From Yponomeuta sedellus (lineage: Eukaryota; Arthropoda; Insecta; Lepidoptera; Yponomeutidae): a stretch of DNA of 64,000 bases. Under the pieces are notes generated by a model, which saw only the letters and a program-made list of their open reading frames with translations, was not told the origin of the DNA and did no database searches. Below are positions 12,625-24,700 of this stretch, piece by piece; position 1 is the first letter of the stretch; each line of letters begins with the position of its first letter. The translations under genes were made by a program, and so were the position numbers. The stretch is from assembly GCA_934045075.1 (NCBI GenBank), contig OW203725.1, forward strand, positions 1,330,775 to 1,394,774, read 5' to 3'.

Positions 12625-12749
12625 CTAGGCGTGTCCCTTCTCGAAGGCGATGAGTTCGTCCAAGTTGGAGATGGCGATCTCCTGCACGTGTTTCCCGGCG
12701 AAGTGCGCGAAGTGAGCCTGCGTTATCGGCTCGGTGGACCGCTTGCGGA
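12625..12749 (-). CDS. ITM2: ITM2 exon 5 (furin-type site, secreted tail, stop)
   Basis: Acceptor TTCCAG in a pyrimidine tract. Joining to exon 4 makes an Ile codon and gives IRKRSTEPITQAHFAHFAGK, then HVQEIAISNLDELIAFEKGH, Ala and a TAG stop (12625-12627). RKR is a plausible proprotein-convertase site, by analogy with vertebrate BRI2. It would free a C-terminal peptide of about 37 residues. The 20-bp minisatellite begins 17 bp past the stop. Confidence 0.88.
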
Positions 12750-15700
12750 CTGGAACAGGCAGAGATTCCGGTTTGGTGACAAGGACTACTAGCTTCTAAC
12801 TAACTGCAAAGTAGGTAGTCGGGGCTGTAAGTAATGCAATTTGCTTAAGTCAGATGTCGCTGCCTGTACGTAATACAGAGAATATTGTAAAAAGGTTCGA
12901 AATTTCACTGAAGCCGTGAGTCGCCCATTGGCTCAATTGGTAGAGCGCTGGTACGGATAGCCAGAGGTTGCGGGTTCGAATCCCGGCATGGGTGAAATTT
13001 TTAGCCTCTAAATAGGTTTTTAAAGGACTACTAGGTAACGTTGGTATTTGTCTATTATGAATGGTCCAGTAGCTGATTATCAGAAACTCAAACTTATTAC
13101 CAATAGACTACATAACCAGTCATAAAACGCCATCCATCCATCCATTTCAGCCTATTGCAGTCCACTGCTTGACATAAGCCTCCCCCAGGGTGCGCCACAA
13201 GACCCGATCTCCCGTTTTCGCCATCCAGTCACCTCCAGCCACCTTTTTCAGGTCGTCGGTCCATCAGGCCGGAGGGCGTCCTAGACTACAAAATGCCGGG
13301 CAAGTTTAATTGAAGTACTACTCTTACTACAGATGCTACACTTTAATGGATGGAGGATTAATTGTTTGAATCATTAGATTAGTTGATAACTCTTCATTGT
13401 GCACTTTGGGCACTATAGCACAACGCTCGGCGATGGGGCGGCTGGTGCGCATAAAACTTTCAATAGGGGGCAGCACAGCGCAATAAATAAATTGGACACA
13501 TCAGAAAAAGCGTTACTCTCACGACCATCAACTCGTTAGCTTCAATAATTACTGACTCCCTCCTGCTTCTCCAGCTTGTAGGTGAGTTTGTCAGCGAAGC
13601 ACTCGGCGATGGGGCGGCTGGTGCGGACAAAACTTACAATAGGGGGCAGCGCAGCAAGCTTAATACTTACCGACTCCCACCTGATTCTCCAGCTTGTAGG
13701 TGAATTAGACACATTACATAAGTTCAACACTTACTGATTTCTTCCTGCTTCTCCAGCTTATAGGAGAGTCTGTCAGCGCAGCGCTCGGGGGTGGGACGGC
13801 TGGTGCGGACGAAGTTGACAATAGTGGGCGGCACAGCGCCATAAATAAATAAATTGGACACGTGATATAACGCCAATACTTACTGACTCCCTCCTGCTTC
13901 TCCAGCTTGTAGGTGAGTCTATCGGCGCAGCGCTCGGCAACGGGGCGGCTGGTGCGGACGAAGTTGACGATAGGGGGCAACACAGCGCGCATGGTGTCGC
14001 GGACGCGCGCGATGTCGAAGTCGCCGCCGCCCTCAATGCTCATTATGAACACGGCCGGCGGCAATACCACCTCGCGGTCCATGTCCATCAGGAAGCAGCG
14101 GTCGTTGTCGATTATGCCTGCGGATTACGTTCCAATCGATATCGACCCCTTGTGTGTCCCCACTGCTGGGGCACGGGTCTCTTCTTGCATCGCAGGAAGG
14201 TTCCACAGGAGCATTGTAAGACAGCGGCGGGCCTTACTTCTGACAGTAAGTTCGCCGCTGTCTTACATTCCTCCAACCCGGACTTGGCTCCCGTGTTGGT
14301 GGAGGACTGTAAGACAGTGGCGGGCCTTACTTCTGACAGTAAGTTCGCCACTGTCTTACAATCCTCCACCAACCCGGACTTGTCTCCCGTGGTGGAGTAT
14401 GGCCTAACCTTCCTGTGATGCAGGAAGAGACCCGTGCCCAGCAGTGAGGTCAAAGAAGGGTTGATATCGTAATTGTTTTGATTGATTGCCGTTTGGCTTA
14501 GGGCCAATTTCTGAATTGAGAATTTCGCTGAGTAAATACTTAACCGCAGTGCTACTTCTTCAAATTTCTCAGAAAAGAGCGTTTCAGAATGTTACTTAAG
14601 TATTTACTTAATAAAATTTTCAATTCAGAAATCTGCCCATAGACAGAGGTCAATCACACCGACAAAACGGTAGAATACAAGCTTTAAATAGTATATTGTT
14701 AAACGAGGGTGGAAAGAATCAATTCCCGAGGTATTTAGATGCCCTAGCGCAGCGAGGGCGGCTATAGTACGAGTAGGAATTGATTCTTTTACCTGTGTTA
14801 ACCACTCTACTTTTCATTTCGAATATGAGGAAAATAAAAACTCAGTTTTAATATTCAAATCTTAGCATAAAAGATAATCCCCTATTTTTTTAATTCCATC
14901 ACAGATACATATAAAAGATTAGTATCCCGCCAAATTATGTCGACTTTTTAAATTTTAAATATACTCGGAAAGTAGTGTTGTTTTGATCTGATTATTGGGT
15001 GGAAAATGCTGCTTCCCTCCGTAGTGAGGGAAAAATTCATACAAATTACTTCCCACCTAAGGGCACGAATGAACTTTAAAAATAGAACTACTTCTAAAAA
15101 CCTATTTAGAGGCTAGAAATTCCACCGCGACCTCTGAACTACTACTGTCAGTTGTGAAGAGTTTCATGTAAAAAAAGTAATAAAAAAAATGCTGCGGCCA
15201 TGTGAGTTTCTGAACAGATATAGCCAGTGTGAACTTAGCGCAAACTTCTTTGAGCGGAATAAGCCGCAACGCAACGCGGTGAGTTCCATATTTAAAATTT
15301 AAAAAGTCGACAAAATTGGCTGGATGCTAATCTGTTATATGTATCTGTGACGGAGTTCAACAAATAGGTAGCAATATTTTATGCTAAGATTTGAATATTG
15401 GAAGTGAGTTTTTATTTTCCTCATATTCGAAATAAAAGTAGAGCGCGCGGGCCGGGTTTTTAAATATATGTAAATTAATGAAATTGGTCTTGAATCCCCA
15501 AAGGTCAATTGAACCTCCTCATATTGCGTGAACTGCCTTATGGGTAACATGCGTAAATGTGCCGAGCTGTTTGGTCGTATGTGTATGCCTTCATCATACT
15601 GTATTGTGGAATAGCGTTATCAGTGTTCATTGAGTTTAACTCACTTGTCCCTTAATCTAAGGTTTAACGTCGTCAACATGTTCAAATCATTCTGAAATAA

Positions 15701-18700
15701 GACGATACAAGCAGCTTCCTCGTAGCAAATTAGGTCGCTCGGTGCGAGTGTACCAAGATCGTGAAAAAGCTACTTTACTCTTATTTTGGTCAAACAGAAG
15801 CTAATTTCCGGTTTCTTTATATTCATATGATTGGAAGTCGACTAAATTGAAAATAATTCTCAACGCTGCCTGACACTATAATAGTTTAAAGTGGTAGCTT
15901 AGAGAAAAACTCGATACAACAAAATAGTACTTTGGGTTATAAAACTATAACAGTAGAAACCAACAAAGTTGTATAAAAGATTTTCTTTAAACCAATCTTT
16001 AAAATCATTTTAAATCAATCTTTAAAATAATCTTTTATATGTAAGGGACTTGGCCCCCGTGGTGGAGTATGGCCTAACCCTCCTGCGACACAGGACCCGT
16101 GCCCCAGCAGTGGGGTCATACAAGGGTTGACATAATCCGGCCATAAACGGTATAGCCGTTTCACAAATTACATTTGTGGACAGTTGTGGACTAAAGCTGT
16201 TTGTGAATTAATTCGGCATTCGCGTTCACGTTATATTCAGATGATTAGTCTGGAATTAAGCTTTCAGTGTAGATCAGTCTTTCATTGATCAATTTTCGTT
16301 TCGAAATCGTTTCGACCATCGTTTTCAACGTAAAACTGATATAAAACTAATCTGAAAATTCACTAGACGATTTACCAGACCTGTGCCTTGGGCCCATTAG
16401 ATGGATCTTCTGTACAATGGTTTCCAGGAGACCAATATAAAGGGAGCTAAACTGACCTGAAGGACGGCTAAGTACCTACATAACTCGTTAGCCTCGTAAT
16501 TGTGAATGAAGGTACTGGTGTGGCATTGAGCCTTGGAGAGCATTAGAGACGGCACCTTCTTGATCATTTCATTCAGTAAACCTCTATACTAGGGGGCTAG
16601 ACTAATCAAAAGATTTTTCATTTCGAAATCGTTAGCAATATTTTGTGTATTCTTTTCATTGTGAAAAAACTGTATTAATGTTTTCATCAGTAACTAGCTG
16701 AACTTCGTGCCGCCTACCATCAGTTTTTTAAATTTTTGAATTTTTTTCTCCGTAAGAACCGTCCTCGTACTTCAAGGAATATTCTAAAAAAGAGAATTAG
16801 CGAAATCGGTTCAGCTGCTCTCGAGATTTGCGCTTACCAACACATTCGGAGATTCATTTTTATATTATAGAGAAGATGGTATAAAAATCTGTAAACAATG
16901 GCGATTTCCGACCTTTGGCTCAAAACTGTGAATCCAAATTCAAAGTAGGAAGTACCATAACACTGAGAAATGATTTATCGCTGTTAGATTTTTAAGATTC
17001 CTTCGTCCGATATGCGTTAACAATTAAAAGAACAATTGACCACAAGACGTTCGTCCAAAGTTCTTACGCTTGAACAAGTGTTTTGTTTTCGTTTTTTTTT
17101 TTATGCTTAATGATGTGAAATAAATTATGTCTAATTAATTATGTTAGTAGCCGATTCTAGGTATGTATGTATGTAATGACGAAAGTAAAACTAGGTAGAT
17201 ACACCGAGGAGAAATGCAGCGTCAGGTGCTTCGTGACGCGCCTGGCTCTTGTTCACTGTATTGCGGTAAAAGCCGCCGGCAATAACCTCCACAGGCATAG
17301 CGCCGCAGCTGTGGTACAGTCCGTATGTAACATGTAATATTGGGTTACAAAAAAAGTTGTGTTTTTTTCAAAACTAGCCCCATGCGTTATTAAATCATGG
17401 TTATGATGTTCCATTGAAATTTGCCGAACGGATGCGAAGTCAGCCTTCAGATCAGATACTGCGTAACTCACCAGAGACGTTAGCCGTGAAATCGTGAATG
17501 AAGCTGGTGGAGCGCCCATTGGGCCCATTGAACACTGAGATCTTCTCGACCATGGTGCCGATGTCGAGTTCCTCTCGCAGAGTCATCAGGACGTCATCCG
17601 ACGATGTCTCTTCCATGTTGTAGATCTGCACCGGATTGGAGGACCACTGGAGTGGAACACGGTAGTGAGGCTCGAACAGCGCAGCTTCATCGTCCTGGAA
17701 CATGGGGAAGTTTTTAAGGCTCCGTACAGACGTACTCGTATATAATGTAAGGCGGCCAAATATAATCTGATATATAAAAATGTGGGTTATTCCAGTAATT
17801 CCCATTGAGCGTCCCCATTGATGGAGATTTGTAAACACATATCATGTCACAGTGTTGAATTAAATTAAATTTTATTTCATCGTAAAGAATTTACATTCCA
17901 CTAATTCCCATTAAAATCCCCATTGATGGGGATTTGTGAACTGTTCTCATGTCACATTGTTCAATTCAATTCATTTCAATTTTATTTCAACGTAAAGAAT
18001 TTACACAGTGTGGTGTCGGCCTTGAGAATAGCACCAACCCAATTCTTCCCGCGGGTGTCGTAAAAGGCGACTAAGGGACACAAACCGGGGGGTGGGCAGC
18101 AGCGCCCCCTGCAGTACAATTCCACCGAACTGCGATCCCCAACCCGCATGCCCAGCGTGGGGATTATGGGCATTACCCCCTATGATAGCACAACGTGGCG
18201 CTCTTTAGGGGAGGGCTATGTCCAGCAGTGAACTAGTGTAGCCTGACGACGACGACACACGTCTGTCTCTCCGTTGGCCCTACAAAGAACCGAAATAGAT
18301 AGCTATACCTGAGCCAAATTCGATAACGAATGGCGATAAACAAACCGTTGCTAGGCAACGACTTGTTTACACCTAAAAGGCAGATGTTAACAACCTTTTC
18401 TAGAAATCATTTTCAGACGAATGATAATCGTTCCTTCCTCCTACTAATGTAAAATGCTTATTTATGTTTATATGTTTACGATTTTATAGTGAAAGGCTTA
18501 ACCAATTTCAATATGACATATGACAACACTGAAATTTGAAATATGACACAGATTTAACAAACATCTACGCGAGCCATGCCGCATGATTTTCCTAATAGAA
18601 TTAAGCGCGTTTAAGCAAAAAGAAGGCGAACCGAGTGATTGGAATCAATCACTTGGTTAAGCAACAACAGGCGCGGTCAGGAACAGGATGGGTGAGCGTC

Positions 18701-21700
18701 CCGTAACTACCGCTAGTGGCATTTTCCCGAGCGCTTCCGTGCTTCGCAAGGCACGTTAAGCCGTTGGTGCCGGCTGTCATATTGTTACGGGCTAGGGTTC
18801 TGGATTTGGGTGTAAAACGCCAATGACAACTTCTTAGGATTTATTCACGCAGGGTCTGGTCTACAGGTCTTCACGACACGAAGTCCACACGTAGATTCCA
18901 ATCGCAGGTTCAATCGAAGTCCAATAGTATCGCTGAGGTCGTAGGTTATCGCTCGTATCGCAGGTATGTTCACTCGAAGTTCACTCTTCGCTCTTCCAAA
19001 CGGAACTGACAGCGCGCCGCGGCGGCCGCTATTTATATCCGCCGGCCAGGGTTCTAGAACATTCCCGTAACTACGTACCTACACTCGGTACACGCGGCAA
19101 GGTCGCTCGAACAGTTACTCATTTAAAGAGTTTTGCACCTTACGCTAGTGGACATACGAGTCATTATTGCTTGCAGCGTTTATTGTTTACTAAAACGCAG
19201 CATGCGGCGACTATTCTAGATGGTTCGGGATAGGACCGCGACACTGCTCCCCTCTTAGAGATGCTCGTCCCGAGCATCTTCATTACTGCCGTGATAAGGA
19301 GCTAAGCGGTCGATGTGAACCACTTTTTGTGCACCTCTTGGCTGCCGTTGAATTCGGTACGTCACGTCATTTAACCGAGTTACCACTTTGTACGGTCCCT
19401 CCCATCTTGTCTGCAATTTCGGAGATTTTCCTTTTCGTCGAGTTACATTGTGAAGCCAGACTAGTGCTCCTTCTTCGAAGCCGCTTGTATTTGCTCGGCG
19501 GTCATACCTAGTCTTCATTTTTTCACTCGACTCCAATCCGTTTTCCCGTACTATGGCATGAATCTCTCGCATTTTCTCACGTAACTCGGAAATGTAGTCG
19601 TGTAGAGAACGTGAGTCGTCAGGAGGGCCTCCAGTCAGCAGATCCACTGGTATTCTTAGTTCTCGGCCAAAATTTACACGCGCTGGGGTTACCTTCGTGC
19701 TTTCATGTTCTGCCGTTCTGTAGGCCAGAAGAAATGGCGGTATGTATTTGTCCCAGTCTGTCTGGTGCCTGTCAACGACTTTTGCTAAATGTCTCTCAAG
19801 TGTTTGATTAAATCTTTCTACCATGCCGTCAGATTGAGGATGATATGGGGTGGTCCTAGTCTTATGCATTCCCAATATTTTGCAGAGTTCTTGAAATACT
19901 TGAGACTCAAAGTTCCTGCCTTGGTCGGAGTGTATTTCCAAGGGCACACCAAACCGGCAGACTACTTCCTCAAACAACTTGGAGGCAACAGTCGTGGCTT
20001 CTTGATTGGGTATGGCGAATACCTCTGGCCATTTAGTGAAGTAATACATAACTACCATGAAATACTTATTTCCTGATTCCGTTACTGGGAACGGTCCAGC
20101 CACATCAACTGCAATGCGTTCCCATGGCGCACCAACGTTATAAAGTTGCAGATTTCCTCGGCTTCTAGTTGGTGGGCCTTTCACCGCGGCGCAAGTAGCA
20201 CACTTGCGGCACCAATCTTGCACATCTTCTCGACAATGGAGCCAGTAAAACCTTTCTCGAATCTTTGTTAAAGTCCTTTTTACGCCCAAATGTCCACCTG
20301 ACACGCCGTCATGTACTTCACGAAGGACATCTTGTACCTTATCTCTTGGGACAACTATCTGAAGATGGAACTCTCTCCCGTTAGGTTTCTCCCATGTTCG
20401 GTAAAGTATTCCGTTCCGAAGAATAAAACTGTCCCATTGAGCCCAGTATGCCTTGGTGACAGCACTAGTAGGAGCCACTTCGCACCATCTTGGCTTGTCC
20501 TCGCCTCGTTTCTTCCATGCGACAATGAGCCGTACATCTTCGTCATCTTCCTGTGCTTCTTTCATCGCCTCATCTTCCCAAGATCTCGATGGACTCATTC
20601 TTGTCAATCTCAATGGCAGTTCCTTTGTCTCTTGTTTGGCACAGTGCTTGCAGTCTTCCGGACACGGCCTTCTTGACAGTGCGTCAGCATTTCCATGCGC
20701 CTTTCCGCTGCGGTGTTCAATAATAAAGTCATACTCCTGCAGTTGTTCGATCCATCGAGCAACTTGCCCCTCTGGATTTTTAAATTGTAACAGCCACTTC
20801 AGGGCGGCGTGGTCAGTGCGAAGCGTAAACCGCACGCCAAGGAGATATTTGCGGAAGTGCTGTACGGTCTTTACCACAGCCAAGAGCTCCCTTCTTGTCA
20901 CACAATAGTTCCTTTCAGGTTTTGATAGCGATTTACTGAAATATGCCATCACAACCTCTCTGTCGCCCTGTTTCTGCGATAACACTCCTCCGATCGCTGT
21001 GTTACTGGCGTCAGTGTCAACAATGAATTGGCCGTTAGGCTGTGGGAATCCCAAGATTGGGGTCTCGCAAAGACATTTTCTTAATTTTTGAAATGAACTC
21101 TCACAAGTGTCATCTCAATGAAATGACTGCTTGTCTTCAGTCAGTCTGTGTAAAGGCTTGGCAATTTCAGAGAACCCCTTAACAAACCGTCTATAATATG
21201 AGCATAGCCCTAAAAATGCTCGCACTTCAGTCTTGTCTTTGGGAGTAGGCCATTTTTGCACTGCTTCGATTTTGGCTGGATCGGTCTGTATGCCTTCGCT
21301 GGTTATCACATGGCCGAGATAACTAACCTTGTTCTTAAATAAACTGCATTTCTTCGGATTTAACTTTAAGTTTGCTCCCATTATCTTCTTAAAAACTTGC
21401 TCTAGATTTTGTAAGTGGTCCTCAAAATCTTTACCCATGATTATGACGTCATCCAAGTAGACAAGGCAGGCTTCCCCAACTAATCCGGCCAGTACACACT
21501 CCATAAGTCGTTCAAATGTAGCTGGCGCGTTGCACAATCCAAAAGGCATCACGTTAAATTGCCATAAACCTTTGCCAGTTGAAAAGGCTGTCTTCTCTTT
21601 ATCCTTCGGATCAATTTCCACTTGCCAATAGCCCGATTTCAGATCTAATGTCGAGAACCATTTCATACCACTCAATGTGTCCAGGGTATCGTCTATTCGT

Positions 21701-24700
21701 GGCAGTGGATAACTATCCTTCTTGGTCACATCGTTAAGCCGTCGATAGTCTACACAGAACCTTGTGCTACCATCTTTCTTCTTTACCAACACTACGGGAG
21801 AACACCATGGGCTAGCAGAAGGTTCTATAATCTTGTTTCTCTTCATGTCTTCCAACATGTCTTGTACTTCCTTTTCTTTAGCAATCGGTATGCGCCTTGC
21901 TCGCTGACGAATAGGTCGCTCCTGTCCGGTGTCGATTTTGTGCTGAACTAACGATGTTCTTCCAGGATTTCCTTCGTCAGAGAAGATATCCCTAAAGCGC
22001 AGTAGCAACCTCTTAGCTTTCATGCTTTGCGAATAGCTCAGATTACTCTTAGAATCCTCAAGGAGCTTAGTGACTATAATTTCACTCCTGGTATTCGATG
22101 TTTTTGAGCTTGGAGATGATTGGCAGCTTCTCATCCAAACGGCTTCCTCGCACCTTCCAATAACGTCACCTTTGCTAAGGGTAATCTCACGATCGCCTAT
22201 ATTCACAACCCTCACTACAGCGGTCTTGCCTCCATAGACGAGAGTTCTTGCTGTCAGCAATTTCTGACTGGCTGCACTGTCTCGTGTATCTTAAATCAGC
22301 ACACACCTATTCCGCTGATTCTTCTGACTCGGAGGCAGCTTCACCTTTACTTCAGTTTGTGCTCGTCCAGGTATTACGATTTTCCTCAGGCACGTGACAT
22401 TTCCATCGGGACCGCCAAGTATGAAGTTCTCCTCATCACCACATTTAAAGACACCGTTAGTGACATCGATGTGACAGTTGTGTTTCTTCATAAAGTCTAG
22501 GCCCAGAATGCAATCATCCATAATTTCGGCTACGATCACGTCGTGAATATATGACGCCTCCCCAACACATATCGTAACCGATCTTTCACCCAGGACGGGT
22601 ATCTGCTGGCCAGAAGCGGAGAGAAGTCTGCATAAACTGGTGCCTTTGCGTCTCCATACAGCTTTCACCAGGTCTGGTCTCACTATTGTTCTAGAGGCTC
22701 CTGTATCTAGGGTAATTTTGCACTCTACTTTGTTCACTGCACCGCGTATTAGTAGACTGTTCCCATTCCATGCTTGTGAGATCTTGGTTACTGGGGCTAC
22801 CTCCGCTCCAGCCAGTACCCGCCCCGCAGTCCTGGCTTTTACTCGTTTCCCTGATTCACGGTGAAGGGCGCAGCGTCATGCTTCTTTACGAATTCTTCAA
22901 AACGCTGCTCCATATTGTTGAGACGCGCATCCAGTCTGTCATCTGTTTTGGTTGCTTGCCTCTCCTTCTTAGGACACGTGAACTGCAGATGCCCTCTTTC
23001 CCCACACTTGTAACACATGGGCCCGGAGTTCTTCTTGGGCGGTGTCTTGATCTCTTTAACCTCCTCCGTAACTTCTCGAAGTTTATAACCTTGCCGGATA
23101 TCTTGACGCACAGCTTCTACTTCCAGGGCATGTGCCAGAGCTTCTTTTAATGAAAAATGGTGGCGAAGCTTTACTGCAGCCCTAATTTCAAGATCCTTGA
23201 TTCCGTCGACGAAAGCTTGCAAAATATTCGTGTCCACCATCTTACTATCAGCAGAAGGGTACGCCTTTCGAACCAGCTTCTCAATTTCCAACGCCCATTG
23301 TTGAAGTCCTTCACCCAGGCGCTGAGTCCGGTCGCGTAGCTGAGCACGAAAAGCGTGTTCCAGGTGTCGTTCCCCATATCTAGCCTCAAGTGCCTCCAGC
23401 AAGTCTTTGAACTCGCTGCCTGAGGTGGGCAGTGCCTCCAGGACAGATGAAGCCGAACCTCTGAGCGCGACGGTGAAGGCTGTCAGGCTCTGTTCGTCCG
23501 TCCACCCGTTTGAAGCAGCGACAGTCTGGAACTGCTGGCGGTAGGCGACCCAAGATGTAGTACCATCGTACGGAGGCACCTTCACTTTAGGCCCGTGGTT
23601 TATGCTGACAACTCCGCTCGATATAACTCCAGCAGCTTTAATACGCCGAACTTCCTGCTCTAGTCCAGTGAGGCCGGTTTTCACATTTTTTAGGTCATCC
23701 TCTAATTCGGAAACCCGTTCGTTCACTACCTCTACATCTTCATGTAGCTTAGCGACCGTATCACTGAACTTTGTAACGGCAGAAAGGATCACCTGTTGAT
23801 CTGCCTTCTGTTCTTCTCGCAGGCCTCTTTGTTCTTCTCGCAGGCCTCTCTGTTCTTCTTGCAGGCACTGCATCTGCTTGCTCTGTTGTTCTTGCAGGCA
23901 CTGCATCTGCTTGCTCTGTTCTTCTCGCAGGCCTCTCTGTTCTTCTTGCAGGCACTGCATCTGCTTGCTCTGTTCTTCTCGCATGCCCTTCAACATTGCC
24001 ATCAGGCACGACATATCCAAAACCTCCATTGTACGTGACTGAGGTTTAATGTCTTCGGTGGGCGTGGCCAGTTGGGCGTGGCTACGAGGCGGAGCCTGTT
24101 GGTCGGTTGGTAAAACCTGGTGGTCAAGGCTGGTGGGCGGAGCCTGGTGCACGGGGGCGGTTGGCGTGGCCTGGTGGGCGTGGCCAGTAGGCGGAGCCGC
24201 TGGGCAGGTATGCTGTGTCTCCACTACGCGCGTGGCCTGGTGGGCGGGGCCAGGGAGCGTGGCTTGGTCGGTGGGCGTGGCCTGGTGGGCGGGGCCAGTG
24301 GGCGTGTCCCTATGGCCAGTGGGCGTGGCCTGAGGGGCAGTGGGCGTGGCCTCCGCAGCACCTCTGGACCTGGTCTTCACTCCAGAAGTATCCTCTCTCG
24401 GAGTCAGTGGCATCTCCAAATCCCACTTCTGACACCAAATGTTACGGGCTAGGGTTCTGGATTTGGGTGTAAAACGCCAATGACAACTTCTTAGGATTTA
24501 TTCACGCAGGGTCTGGTCTGCAGGTCTTCACGACACGAAGTCCACACGTAGATTCCAATCGCAGGTTCAATCGAAGTCCAATAGTATCGCTGAGGTCGTA
24601 GGTTATCGCTCGTATCGCAGGTATGTTCACTCGAAGTTCACTCTTCGCTCTTCCAAACGGAACTGACAGCGCGCCGCGGCGGCCGCTATTTATATCCGCC

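Noticed and set aside
13914..14407. Plus-strand 164-codon frame
   Set aside because: Opposite ITM2 exon 4 and the family A dimer; low-complexity residues and no domain.
19255..19300. An env gene in the gypsy element
   Set aside because: The pol stop overlaps the polypurine tract and the 3' LTR follows within 11 bp, so there is no room.
24049..24472. Plus-strand frames opposite gag
   Set aside because: Shadows of the repetitive gag N-terminus; Trp/Gly-rich strings reflect the antisense of His/Pro/Thr codons.
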